A DNA stretch of 23,586 nucleotides from DASVCS01 sp036381495 (lineage in GTDB: Bacteria; Gemmatimonadota; Gemmatimonadetes; Longimicrobiales; RSA9): contig DASVCS010000037.1 of the NCBI GenBank assembly GCA_036381495.1, positions 1 to 23,586 on the forward strand, given 5' to 3'. Shown here in pieces: positions 8,649 to 16,813 of the stretch. The position numbers and the translations under genes are program-made. The notes beneath the pieces are model-generated. The model searched no databases. It was not told where the DNA came from and was given only the letters and a program-made list of their open reading frames with translations. Numbering within the stretch: the first letter of the stretch is position 1; every line of letters begins with the position of its first letter.

Positions 8649-9611
8649 GTGTCAGTCAGATCCAACGGAGCCGCGATCGGGCTCATCATCTTCATTTCGG
8701 CAGCGGCGCTCTTCGCCTGTTCGCCGACATCGGATACTCCACAGTTTTCGGCCGAGACGGGTAGCGCCGTGGCGGCGCCCGAAAGCGACAACGTCGAGAC
8801 TTTCGCGATCGGCGACCTTTCGGCAACGGCGCTTCGCGATGGAACCCTGGTGATCCCCAACGACAACGAGGTATTCGGCGTTGGCCGTTCGCCTGAGGAG
8901 GTCGCCACGCTCCTCGCCGCCGCCGGTCTGCCCGCGGACGAGCTGCACCTGAGCGTTCAGCCGCTTCTCGTGAAGACCGCGACTCGCGTACTCCTGTTCG
9001 ACACCGGAGCGGGCTCGAACATGGGCCCGAGCGCCGGCCGGCTGCCCGCGTCCCTGGCCGCCGCGGGCATCGATCCCGACGACATCACCGATGTCTTCAT
9101 CTCGCATGCCCATGGCGACCACGTGGGCGGTCTTCTCAACGCCCAGGGGGCGCTGGCTTTCCCGAACGCCCGGATTCACATCTCTTCACCGGAGTGGGCG
9201 TTTCTGAAGGGGATGGATGCCGGGACGGCCGCCGGTCCGCACGCCGCTCTCGTCTCCGCGATGGCGCCGAAGGTCATCGAGTTCACGCCGGGCGCGAACA
9301 TCATCCCCGGCGTCGTCGAAGCCGTCGAGATCCGGGGGCATACGTCCGGTCACTCAGGCTACCTGATCACCTCCGGCGGGGAATCGCTGCTCTATATCGG
9401 CGATGCCATGCACCACTTCGTGGTCTCAGTGCAGAAGCCGGCCTGGGCCAACAGCTTCGATACCGATGTGCGTACGGCCGAGGCCAGCCGCGCCGAGCTG
9501 CTGGCGCGCAGCGCCGCGAGCGGCCAGCGGATCTACGCAGTGCATTTCCCGTTTCCGGGCTTGGGCGAGATCGAGCGCCGCGCGGACGGATTCATCTGGG
9601 TCCCGGAATAG
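8649..9611 (+). CDS. Metallo-beta-lactamase-fold hydrolase, predicted lipoprotein
   Basis: A 320-residue protein. The start is taken as GTG 8649, because GGAG sits six bases upstream and the product then opens with a short basic N-terminus, a hydrophobic stretch and the lipobox LFAC (Cys24); the upstream ATG at 8562 has neither feature. The zinc-site motif SHAHGDH is complete (His153, His155, Asp157, His158), followed by His235 in GHTSGHSG, Asp252 in YIGDAMHH and His299 in VHFPFPG. That is a full set of binuclear metal ligands, so it should be an active hydrolase. The arrangement resembles lactonase-type and other non-beta-lactamase members of the superfamily; the substrate cannot be read from the sequence. 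It stands alone on the plus strand, with no strong terminator before the convergent gene 59 nt away. Codon use looks somewhat less GC-biased than in its neighbours, which hints weakly at recent acquisition. Confidence 0.88.
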   Translation: MSVRSNGAAIGLIIFISAAALFACSPTSDTPQFSAETGSAVAAPESDNVETFAIGDLSATALRDGTLVIPNDNEVFGVGRSPEEVATLLAAAGLPADELHLSVQPLLVKTATRVLLFDTGAGSNMGPSAGRLPASLAAAGIDPDDITDVFISHAHGDHVGGLLNAQGALAFPNARIHISSPEWAFLKGMDAGTAAGPHAALVSAMAPKVIEFTPGANIIPGVVEAVEIRGHTSGHSGYLITSGGESLLYIGDAMHHFVVSVQKPAWANSFDTDVRTAEASRAELLARSAASGQRIYAVHFPFPGLGEIERRADGFIWVPE

Positions 9612-9670
9612 CGAGCTGGCCGCCATCCGCACCCCTCGTGTCCCCGCCCACGCCCCGGCCCGATCCGAGC

Positions 9671-12574
9671 CTACCGCACCCGCCCGCCGCTCGGCTCGGG
9701 CCAGCCGTCCCGGATCACGACGGTGCGGGTCAGCTTCGTCTCACCGGCCTGGAGCGTGATGGTGTACGTGCCGGCGGGCACCTGGCGGAGTTCGGCCGGT
9801 GAGGTGGGGTCGCCGAGCGCGCGCGGCCGGGGCTCCTGGCTTTGGAGGTCCCAGACCACCTGGTGCATCCCCGGGCGGCCGGAGGCCGTCAGGGTGCGCA
9901 CGGCCTCACGCCCGCCGTCGCGCCGCGCCGGCCGCGTGGATGCGGCGGCCTCCCCGCCCCGCGTTCCGTCGCCGGCGGCCTGAGGGCCCGCCGCCTTCAT
10001 CGGAGCGGCCGCGCTCGCGACGGGCGCCCCGGCGCCGCCTTCCGCGGGTCGGATCGTCAGCGTGACGTCGCGGCCGACATCGTCGCGCAGGTAGTAGGTG
10101 ATCACGGCGCCCGAGCGAGGATTGCTCGCGTGGAAGAACTGGTCGGCGAATTCGCCGTACGTGTCGCGCATGGTGTAGCGGCGGACGGGCTCGATCCCGA
10201 AGAGGTGCGCCTCCGCGGAGAGCACGCTGTCGCTCAGCTCCTCGAGCGGGCCGATGTCGAGGATGTAGATGCTGCGGCCGTACGTGCCGACGACCAGTTC
10301 GTGGGTGCGCGCCACGATGTCCATGTCCCGGATCGGGACGGTGGGCAGGTTGTTCTTCAGCCGGATCCAGTCGGTCCCGCCGTGGATCGAGAGCCAGAGC
10401 CCTCGCGCGTTGCCCACGAAGAGCAGCTCCGGGTTGACCGGATCCTCGCGGATCACGTAGCTCCCGGCGTCTTCGGGGAGGTTGCCCGTGATCTCGGTCC
10501 AGCTCGCGCCCCCATCCGTGGTCTTGTAGACGTAGGGCGCGTAGTCGTCGCGCTTGTGGCAGTCGTAGGTGACGTATGCCGTGCTCACGTCGAAGCGCGA
10601 CGCCTCGATCTCGCTCACCTTGCAGTGCGTGGGCGTGCCGCCCGCGGCAGCGGCCGGGATGTTGGCGCCGACCTCGCGCCACGTCTCGCCGCCATCCTGC
10701 GTCACCCAGATCAGGCCATCATCCGACCCGGTCCAGAGCACGTCCGCGTCCAGCGGCGACTCCGCGATCGAGTGCAGCGCGCCGTACGTGGTGTACGCGG
10801 TGATCGGCTCGGGGTCGCGCCGGTTCTGGCGCGTCATGTCCGGGCCCAGGATCTCCCACGCATCCCCGCGCTGCGTCAGCTTGAACAGATGGTTGCCGCC
10901 GAGGTACACCACCGTGGGGTCGTGCTGCGAGATGATGAACGGCGTGTTCCAGTCCCAGCGGAACTCGTAGCCGCTCTCCGCGCCGGCATCCTCCGCCTGC
11001 GGCTGGAGCCGGGTCCGCTCCCAGCTCTCCGTCTCGAGGCGGTTGATCGCGCCGTACTGCGACTCGGCGAAGCGGATCGTCGGCGCATCGGGCGAGACCG
11101 CGGAGCGGAAACCATCGCCGCCGTTGACCGTGTACCAGTCCGCATTCGTGATCCCCGCCCGCTCGCGGGTCCGGCTCGGACCGCACCACACGCCGTTGTC
11201 CTGGAGTCCGCCGCAGACGTGGTACGGCGTGCGCGTCGTGTCGATGTCCACCTCGTAGAACTGCCCGACCGGCAGCGAGTGGTGCGCCCAATTCTCGCCG
11301 CCGTCGTAGCTGATGTAGATGCCGCCGTCGTTGCCCAGGATCATCGTGTCCGAGTCGTCCGGGTCGATCCAGAGCGCGTGGTGATCCACGTGGACACGGC
11401 CCAACTCGAACTCGCTGAACGTCCGGCCGCCATCCTCCGAATAGGCGAGGTTCGTCGCGGCGAGCCACAGCCGGTCGGGGTCGTTCGGGTCGACCCACAC
11501 CTCGTTGTAGTAATAGTCCGGGACGGCCGAGATGTCGTGGAGCCGCGTCCAGCTCGCGCCGGCATCATCACTGCGGAACAACCCGCCCGCGGGACTCAAC
11601 CCCGGATTCGTCGCACTGCGCGCCACCTGGATCACCGCGTACACGATCCGCGGGTCCCGCGGATGCACCGCCAGCCCGATCCGGCCCATCGGCCCCGCCG
11701 GCAGCCCGTTGTCGAGCGCGGGATCCGTGAGACGCGTCCACGTGTCACCGCCATCCGTCGTCTTCCAGATCCCGCTCCCCGCGCCCGCACCCTCCATCTT
11801 GCCACCACCCCAGCGCACCCGATGCCAGCCGGCGGCGTAGAGGACGTCGGGGTCCGACGGGTCCATCTTCAGGTCGACGAATCCCGTCGTGTCATCCACG
11901 AACAGCACCTTCTCCCACGTCTCGCCGCCATCCGTCGTCCGGTAGATGCCGCGCTCCGGATTCACGCCCCAGAGGTGCCCGAGCGCCGCGACGTACACGA
12001 TGTCCGGGTTCGTCGGGTGCACCACGATCCGCCCGATCTCCCGCGTCTCGTCCAACCCCCGATGCTCCCAGCTCCGGCCGCCATCCGTCGAGCGGTAGAC
12101 GCCGTTCCCCCACCCCTCCGACCGCAGCGAGTTGCGCTCGCCCGTGCCCACCCAGACCACATCCGGGTCCGACGCCGACACCGCGACATCGCCGATCGCC
12201 GCGAACGCCTCATCCTCGAAGACCGGCTCCCACGTCGTCCCACGATTCACGGTCTTCCACACACCGCCCGTCGCGAACCCGACGTAGATCGTCTTGCGCC
12301 CCGGCGTATCCGGCACCGCAATCGCCGTGACGCGACCCGCCATGTTCGCCGGCCCGATCAGGCGGAACCGGAACGGCTTCAGCAGGTCCGGAGTCAGTGC
12401 CGGCGCGGATGACGACGACGGCGACATCGCCGAATCGGGCACCTGCGCCGCCGCGCGGGCCGCGAGCGGCGGCACGAGGAGCGCGAGCGCGAGGCCGTAG
12501 CCCACGTGCATCACCCCGTGAGCGGGACGGCGGGTCGACCCGCCGCAACGACGTTCTCCACGGTACGTCTTCAT
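9671..12574 (-). CDS. Second secreted multi-Asp-box (BNR/Vps10-like) beta-propeller protein
   Basis: A 967-residue exported protein. The start at 12574 has AAGGAG eight bases upstream; the product opens with MKTYRGERR and a hydrophobic core ending near AARAAAQ, about residue 40. ATG 12511 is a possible but less well supported alternative. Asp boxes recur through the protein (WKTVNRGTTW, YRSTDGGRSW, YRTTDGGETW, WKTTDGGDTW, YKTTDGGASW). It shares with the protein at 5276-8449 the N-terminal pattern IGP..GR...IAV and ATGGVWKT, the phrase YVAALGH, and the cysteine segment VCGGLQDNGVWC near residue 452, so the two are old paralogues. It ends in an Ig-like module (HQVVWDLQ) without the long helical tail of the other copy. 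The TonB receptor lies 89 nt upstream on the same strand and may be cotranscribed. Function unknown. Confidence 0.85.
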   Translation of the reverse strand: MKTYRGERRCGGSTRRPAHGVMHVGYGLALALLVPPLAARAAAQVPDSAMSPSSSSAPALTPDLLKPFRFRLIGPANMAGRVTAIAVPDTPGRKTIYVGFATGGVWKTVNRGTTWEPVFEDEAFAAIGDVAVSASDPDVVWVGTGERNSLRSEGWGNGVYRSTDGGRSWEHRGLDETREIGRIVVHPTNPDIVYVAALGHLWGVNPERGIYRTTDGGETWEKVLFVDDTTGFVDLKMDPSDPDVLYAAGWHRVRWGGGKMEGAGAGSGIWKTTDGGDTWTRLTDPALDNGLPAGPMGRIGLAVHPRDPRIVYAVIQVARSATNPGLSPAGGLFRSDDAGASWTRLHDISAVPDYYYNEVWVDPNDPDRLWLAATNLAYSEDGGRTFSEFELGRVHVDHHALWIDPDDSDTMILGNDGGIYISYDGGENWAHHSLPVGQFYEVDIDTTRTPYHVCGGLQDNGVWCGPSRTRERAGITNADWYTVNGGDGFRSAVSPDAPTIRFAESQYGAINRLETESWERTRLQPQAEDAGAESGYEFRWDWNTPFIISQHDPTVVYLGGNHLFKLTQRGDAWEILGPDMTRQNRRDPEPITAYTTYGALHSIAESPLDADVLWTGSDDGLIWVTQDGGETWREVGANIPAAAAGGTPTHCKVSEIEASRFDVSTAYVTYDCHKRDDYAPYVYKTTDGGASWTEITGNLPEDAGSYVIREDPVNPELLFVGNARGLWLSIHGGTDWIRLKNNLPTVPIRDMDIVARTHELVVGTYGRSIYILDIGPLEELSDSVLSAEAHLFGIEPVRRYTMRDTYGEFADQFFHASNPRSGAVITYYLRDDVGRDVTLTIRPAEGGAGAPVASAAAPMKAAGPQAAGDGTRGGEAAASTRPARRDGGREAVRTLTASGRPGMHQVVWDLQSQEPRPRALGDPTSPAELRQVPAGTYTITLQAGETKLTRTVVIRDGWPEPSGGRVR

Positions 12575-12618
12575 CGAGGTCGCTCCTTGGTTGGGAGGCG
12601 AAGGCCGTGGTCGAGGCG

Positions 12619-12653
12619 AAGGCCGAGAGGGCCGTGCAGCCCCGCTCGGCCTC
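12619..12653 (-). terminator. Intercistronic hairpin between TonB receptor and Asp-box gene
   Basis: GGCCGAG at 12621-12627 pairs with CTCGGCC at 12645-12651, with an inner GGGC/GCCC stem (12629-12632/12639-12642). It lies 10 to 45 nt past the receptor stop on the minus strand and could terminate or attenuate read-through into the next gene. A 13-nt direct repeat (GAGGCGAAGGCCG at 12595-12607 and 12613-12625) overlaps it. Confidence 0.35.
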
Positions 12654-12663
12654 GGCCGTTTCG

Positions 12664-14763
12664 TCAGTGCAGCCGCAATTGCAGACGCAGCGCGCGGCCG
12701 GGCTGGGGCAGGCCGCACTGGTCGTAGACCGCGGCGCCGGCGACGTTGTCGACGCCGAGCAGCGCTTCCACCTGCGAGAACAGGCCACCCGTCGCCCAGG
12801 AGAAGACGCGCCGGAGCCCGAGGTCGACGGTCGCGCTGGGGTCTACCCGTTCCTGGCCGCCGGTGCGCGGGCTGACGCAGAACTGCTCGCTCACGAACCG
12901 GAGGTCTCCGGTCGCCGTGAAGCGCGCGGGGAGCTCGAACTGCGCGCCGAGGCGGCCGGACACCGCCGGCTCGTACTCGGGGCGCGTGTCCGAGCCCGCG
13001 TCGGAATCGATCAGCCGCACCCGCTGGAGCGTCACGTCGCCCGTCGCGGTCAGCCGCCCCACGCCGAAGCCCGCGAGCAGTTCGAGGCCGGTGCTCCGGA
13101 TCTCATCCTGGTTGACCCGCTTGAACTTCTCTCCGTCGGGCGTATCGACGCTCGTCCGCGCGATCGCGTCCTGAAGCCGCTGGTGGAAGCCGACGGCCTG
13201 GAACTCGATGCCCGCGGTGTGGACCGTGAAGCCGGCCTCCGCACTGAGAAGGATCTCCGGCCGCAGATCCGGGTTCGGCTCGAACCGGCCCAGCGCGCCC
13301 GAGTACAGCTCGCGCAGGGCGGGGAAACGCGCGCGGCGACTGATTCCGCCGTGCAACTGGACGGCGCCGGCATCGCCCACCAGCGAGGTGACGCCGAGCC
13401 GCCCACCCCAGTCCCACAGCCGCGCGAGCGGCGGCTTGTCGCCGGACTCCGGCGTGTCCGCGCCATCCAGCGCGAGCCCTACACTGAGGCGCGTCTCGCC
13501 CGCGCGGTCCAGGCGCCACTCCGTCTCCGCGCCCAGACTCCACAGCCGCTGGCGGTAGCTGCCGTGCTCGTCGGGCTCGCCGTCCGCTTGCAGCACCTCG
13601 TCGTGCGACACGTCCGCGTAGGTGAACGCGGCACGCAGATCGGCGCGCGCGCCCAGCGTGTGGTCGCCGAGCAGGCGCAACGTGATCGTCCGGTCGTCGT
13701 CGGATTCGCCACCGACGACGTCGTCATATCCCAACGTGCCGTACTCGTCGATCTCGGTCGAGCCGACGTCCACCCCGACGCTCGCCTCGAGGTCGCCCGT
13801 GCCCCACGGCGTTTCCTGCTGCCCCGTCCCCGCCGAGAACGCCGCCAGCATCCGCGACTGCGACGGGTAGCGCCAGAGTCGCGGCGCCGACTCGTGGATC
13901 TCCGGCGCCACGCCCCGCTCGCCGTGGTAGCCCGATGCGGTGAGCGAGAGCCACCGACCGCTCTCGGTCACGTAACGGCCGCTCACGAATCCATCGAAGA
14001 GCCGCGCGTCGCTGTTGAGGCGGAGGTCGCCATCATCGGTCAACAGGTCGTGGGGCGTCGGACCGTCGCAATCGGGGTCCGCGGCCGGGTCGCACGCGGT
14101 AGGCAACGCGATGTCGTCGGGGAGCGGAACGCCCGGTCGGTCGCGGTACCCTCCGCCGGCGCGGAACACCCACTGCCCGCCCGCCGCCTCGAGCAGTGTG
14201 CCGCCCGTCACGCCGAAGCTGCTGCCCCCCACGTGGTCCACCGATGCGTTGATCGTCAACGGCTCCGGCGGCGGCTGACGCCCCGGGCCCGCGTTGATGT
14301 CGACCTCGATCACCCCGGCCAGCACGTTCGGGCCGTGCAGCACCGATGAGATCCCGCGCACGAGTGTGACCTGCCGCGCCGCCGTCAGCGGGATGATCGA
14401 CAGGTCCGTCCGATGATCCCACCCCAGCGTGAGCGGGATCCCGTCCACCAGCACCGCGATCTGCCGGTCCTCACCGCCCCGCAGCGCCGGCTGCGCCTCG
14501 CCCCGCGAGTTCCGCCGGATCACGATCAACGGCATCTCGCGCAACACCTGCTCGAGCGTAGGCGCCGGAGCCACTGCCACCGAATCCAACCGGGCCTCGA
14601 CCGCGCTCGCGCCTCCCGTCGTCGTCGCCGGCCGCGCCACCCGGACCAGCAGCGGATCCGCCGCGATCACGCTGTCCGCCGCCGCCGTGTCCGGCCGCTC
14701 CTGCGCATCCAACGGACACACCGTCAGCGGCATGCCGAGGAGAACACCGATCAACCTACGCAT
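12664..14763 (-). CDS. TonB-dependent outer-membrane receptor (non-SusC type)
   Basis: A 699-residue protein. The start at 14763 gives MRRLIGVLLGMPLTVCPLDAQ, a signal peptide of about 21 residues; the ribosome site upstream (GAGGCAGGG) is only moderate. There is no carboxypeptidase-regulatory domain, unlike the SusC protein. The plug spans about residues 55-165, with TLEQVLREMPLIVIRR, LRGGEDRQIAVLVDGIPL and VTLVRGISSVLHGPNVLAG, followed by a barrel of about 520 residues rich in alternating strands. It resembles siderophore or vitamin receptors of the FepA/BtuB shape, but the ligand cannot be inferred. The last strand ends LRLQLRLH; the usual terminal phenylalanine or tryptophan recognised by the barrel-assembly machinery is absent. 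A DPDCDGPTP-type acidic loop lies near residue 220. It is probably first in a unit with the downstream Asp-box gene. Confidence 0.88.
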   Translation of the reverse strand: MRRLIGVLLGMPLTVCPLDAQERPDTAAADSVIAADPLLVRVARPATTTGGASAVEARLDSVAVAPAPTLEQVLREMPLIVIRRNSRGEAQPALRGGEDRQIAVLVDGIPLTLGWDHRTDLSIIPLTAARQVTLVRGISSVLHGPNVLAGVIEVDINAGPGRQPPPEPLTINASVDHVGGSSFGVTGGTLLEAAGGQWVFRAGGGYRDRPGVPLPDDIALPTACDPAADPDCDGPTPHDLLTDDGDLRLNSDARLFDGFVSGRYVTESGRWLSLTASGYHGERGVAPEIHESAPRLWRYPSQSRMLAAFSAGTGQQETPWGTGDLEASVGVDVGSTEIDEYGTLGYDDVVGGESDDDRTITLRLLGDHTLGARADLRAAFTYADVSHDEVLQADGEPDEHGSYRQRLWSLGAETEWRLDRAGETRLSVGLALDGADTPESGDKPPLARLWDWGGRLGVTSLVGDAGAVQLHGGISRRARFPALRELYSGALGRFEPNPDLRPEILLSAEAGFTVHTAGIEFQAVGFHQRLQDAIARTSVDTPDGEKFKRVNQDEIRSTGLELLAGFGVGRLTATGDVTLQRVRLIDSDAGSDTRPEYEPAVSGRLGAQFELPARFTATGDLRFVSEQFCVSPRTGGQERVDPSATVDLGLRRVFSWATGGLFSQVEALLGVDNVAGAAVYDQCGLPQPGRALRLQLRLH

Positions 14764-14882
14764 CTCACCCTGCCTCTTCGCATGGATTCCCCGACGTCGC
14801 CCCGAGACCGCGGCGCTCGACCCGAGCGCGCAGTCGCCGCCACCGAGCCCACACGACCCGGCGACACGACGGCGCACCCCGC

Positions 14883-14904
14883 GTGGGGACGCCGACATCC
14901 CCAC
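14883..14904. promoter_or_regulatory. Perfect 7-bp hairpin in the TonB-receptor leader
   Basis: GTGGGGA at 14883-14889 pairs with TCCCCAC at 14898-14904 around an 8-nt loop, about 120 nt upstream of the receptor start on the minus strand. No cobalamin or other riboswitch consensus was recognised around it. A regulatory role is only a possibility. Confidence 0.3.
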
Positions 14905-14949
14905 CCGTGCACGCCACCGGACCACGCCGATCCTATGTGAATGCGAAAC

Positions 14950-14978
14950 AGATTAGGGCGAGACTCCGCGTCGTGCAA
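14950..14978 (-). promoter_or_regulatory. Possible weak promoter for the TonB-receptor gene
   Basis: On the minus strand TTGCAC (14978-14973) and TAATCT (14955-14950) are separated by 17 nt; each box matches the sigma-70 consensus at only three of six positions. The surrounding 14940-14960 stretch is the most AT-rich part of the region, which favours the placement. The leader would be about 180 nt. Confidence 0.3.
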
Positions 14979-15071
14979 CGCCGGCGGACCACCGGGTCCC
15001 CCGACCCGCCGCTCCACCCGCGACCCGCCCTCCGTCTGGATGGACGCATGAGACGCGCGGAATGCTGGCCC

Positions 15072-15099
15072 GGCCCCCAGTCCCCGGCCCCCAGTCCCC
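15072..15099. repeat. Two tandem copies of a 14-mer
   Basis: GGCCCCCAGTCCCC occurs twice without a gap (15072-15085 and 15086-15099), immediately before the composite hexamer repeat that starts at 15107. It may be the flank of that repeat or part of it. Confidence 0.8.
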
Positions 15100-15106
15100 A
15101 CCCCCC

Positions 15107-15480
15107 GGGCTAGGGCTGGGGCTAGGGCTAGGGCTAGGGTGGTGGCTCCCACATCCTCTGCCCGGTGATGAATGCCGGTGGGGGCACGCATCCCCGCCGC
15201 CCGCGATTCCGATCCCGGCAGCTCCCATGTCCCGCATCCCCCGTGCGCGTGCGGGTGCGCGTGCGGGTGCGCGTGCGCGACCGGCTAGGTGCGCGACCCG
15301 CCTCCCGTTCCCGGTCGCCCCCATCCCGTAAACGTAAACGTTCCCGCTCCAGGCGGCGCAGCCGCCACTCCCGCTCCCGGCCGTTCCCCTCCAGCTCCAG
15401 CCCCCCCCGGGTCATCATCCCCTCCACCGCACCCCCTCCCGGGCACGCCCCAGCCCTAGCCCCAGCCCCAGCCCTAGCCC
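15107..15480. repeat. Mosaic hexamer repeat, copy A (composite, inverted pair)
   Basis: A gene-free mosaic of hexanucleotide tracts. The left arm at 15107-15139 is GGGCTA/GGGCTG five times, then GGG. A GTGCGC/GTGCGG tract of six units spans 15243-15278. CGTAAA occurs twice at 15327-15338. The right arm at 15451-15480 is five units of CAGCCC/TAGCCC, the reverse complement of the left arm. Read on the minus strand, the right half matches copy B in three blocks in the same order: 15443-15419, 15388-15368 and 15350-15327. The left half matches copy C in its five-unit arm followed by GGGTGG and its later GTGCG tract. It therefore looks like two units placed tail to tail with GGGCTA heads outward. 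The reading frames through it (poly GL, RT and PS) are artefacts of the repeats. Confidence 0.85.
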
Positions 15481-15501
15481 GGCGGCGCCGCAGGCGCCGC
15501 C
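15481..15501 (-). terminator. 9-bp hairpin past the VWA gene
   Basis: GGCGGCGCC at 15481-15489 pairs perfectly with GGCGCCGCC at 15493-15501 around a 3-nt loop. It begins 5 nt beyond the stop of the VWA gene on the minus strand and abuts the end of repeat copy A. A likely terminator, although no T-run follows. Confidence 0.55.
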
Positions 15502-15506
15502 CCCCT

Positions 15507-16793
15507 TCAAACCCGCCGCGTCTTTCCGCGCAGGAAATCCCTCATGATGTACTGGCCGAGCGTCATGGTCGTCGTGAAGTACGCCCGGCCGCGAGCCAAC
15601 TCACACACGCGCGAGACGAAGCGCACCAGCGCCGGATCCCGCGCCAGCATGAACGTGTTGATCAGGATCCCCGCCTTGCGGCAGGCCGCGACCTCGCGGA
15701 ACGTCTCGCGCAAAACCCGGGGGTCCAGCCCCACGGGGTTCTTGTAGACCCGGCCGTCCGGGAGCGTGATCGCCGATGGCTTCCCGTCCGTGATCATGAT
15801 GATCTGGCGCATGTCCTTCTTCTGTGCCAGCAACAGACGCCGCGCCAGCTTGAGCCCCTCCGCCGTGTTCGTGTGATACGGACCCACCTGCGCACCCGCC
15901 ACCTCGCCCAGCGGGATCTCCCGCGCCCGATCGCCGAACACGATCACGCGCAGCGTGTCCCCGGGGTACTGCGTCCGGATCAGGTGCGAGAGCGCCAGCG
16001 TCACCCGCTTCGCCGGCGTGAACCGGTCCTCGCCGTACAGGATCATCGAATGCGAGATATCCAGCATCAGCACCGTCGCGCACGAGCTGCGGTACTCCGC
16101 CTGATGCACCATCAGATCGCCGTACTCCAGGTCGAGCGGGACCCGAACCCCTCCACGCTTCAGCGCCCGAGTCAACGTCCCCGGAATATCCAGGTTCAAC
16201 GTGTCCCCGAACTCGTACGGCCGCGACTCCGCCTCCGACTCGATCCCCGTCGCCAGATGCGGCGTCTCGTGACTCCCGAAACTCGACTTGCCCAACGCCG
16301 AGAGCAGATCCTTCAGCGTCCGGTAACCCAGGAAGTCCAGCCCCTTCGACGTCAAGCGGAAATCCACCCGCCGCGCCGCCTCCTGCCCCGCATCCACCCG
16401 CCCCATCCCCGCCGCCTCATGCCCCTCCGGCATCCGCGGCGGCGCCGTCATGCTCAGGTACCCCTCCTCGATGAGCCGCTCGACGATCTGGTCCAGCAAC
16501 TCCGCGATCCGCTGCCGCACCTCCTCATCCCCATCGCCCTCGCCCCGCAGCTCCGCCAGCATCTCCGGCGTGAGCTGGCCACTCTCGATCAATGCGCGCA
16601 GGATCGCCTCCTTGAGCCCCTCGATCGAGTGGTCCGGCTCCGTGTCGTCGTTCCACGCCCACCAGGGCTGTTCGTGCGGCGCGCCGGCGAATCCGCTCTG
16701 GAGCAGGAAATCCGCAAGATGGTCCAGCAGCGCCTGGAGATTCAGCGCGTCCAGAAGACCGCCGCGGTACTTGCTGTATGTGGTCAGTCGCAT
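15507..16793 (-). CDS. VWA-domain protein with intact MIDAS metal site
   Basis: A 428-residue protein. The start at 16793 (MRLTTYSKYRG) has AGGGAG nine bases upstream; the frame continues upstream only as the shadow of the next gene. The first 230 residues are mostly helical, with an acidic stretch ELRGEGDGDEE (81-91). The von Willebrand factor A domain runs from about 238 to 425. Its metal-ion-dependent adhesion site is complete in outline: Asp245-x-Ser247-x-Ser249 (LMLDISHSM), threonines 308 and 310, and Asp336 in ITDGKPS. No signal peptide or membrane segment is seen, so it should be cytoplasmic. Relatives often work with MoxR- or Mg-chelatase-type AAA ATPases in metal insertion or complex assembly; no such ATPase lies in this window. 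The upstream CPD/plug gene ends 20 nt before the start, suggesting cotranscription. Confidence 0.88.
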   Translation of the reverse strand: MRLTTYSKYRGGLLDALNLQALLDHLADFLLQSGFAGAPHEQPWWAWNDDTEPDHSIEGLKEAILRALIESGQLTPEMLAELRGEGDGDEEVRQRIAELLDQIVERLIEEGYLSMTAPPRMPEGHEAAGMGRVDAGQEAARRVDFRLTSKGLDFLGYRTLKDLLSALGKSSFGSHETPHLATGIESEAESRPYEFGDTLNLDIPGTLTRALKRGGVRVPLDLEYGDLMVHQAEYRSSCATVLMLDISHSMILYGEDRFTPAKRVTLALSHLIRTQYPGDTLRVIVFGDRAREIPLGEVAGAQVGPYHTNTAEGLKLARRLLLAQKKDMRQIIMITDGKPSAITLPDGRVYKNPVGLDPRVLRETFREVAACRKAGILINTFMLARDPALVRFVSRVCELARGRAYFTTTMTLGQYIMRDFLRGKTRRV

Positions 16794-16813
16794 GGAATTC
16801 GACTCCCTGCCCG

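Noticed and set aside
5090..8764. Plus-strand open frame of 1224 residues opposite the Asp-box gene
   Set aside because: Composition is the periodic shadow of the Asp-box repeats on the other strand; it also runs across the terminator, the divergent promoter region and the start of the lipoprotein gene.
9842..14349. Plus-strand open frames at 9842-12412 and 12397-14349
   Set aside because: Both are antisense to well-supported Asp-box and TonB-receptor genes and show no domain signatures.
14764..15100. Cobalamin riboswitch ahead of the TonB receptor
   Set aside because: I looked for the conserved B12-box pattern on the minus strand and did not find it; only a simple hairpin is visible.
15107..15139. 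Telomere-like GGGCTA repeats, suggesting a linear replicon end
   Set aside because: Only five degenerate units, present at three internal places flanked by normal genes, with no replicon end.
15062..15427. Small frames encoding GLGLGLG, RTRTRT or RARAGA runs
   Set aside because: They arise from the hexamer tracts of repeat copy A in several frames and both strands; none has a ribosome site or a non-repetitive core.
15072..15480. CRISPR-like array
   Set aside because: Tracts are contiguous hexamers without constant-length unique spacers, and no cas genes are present.
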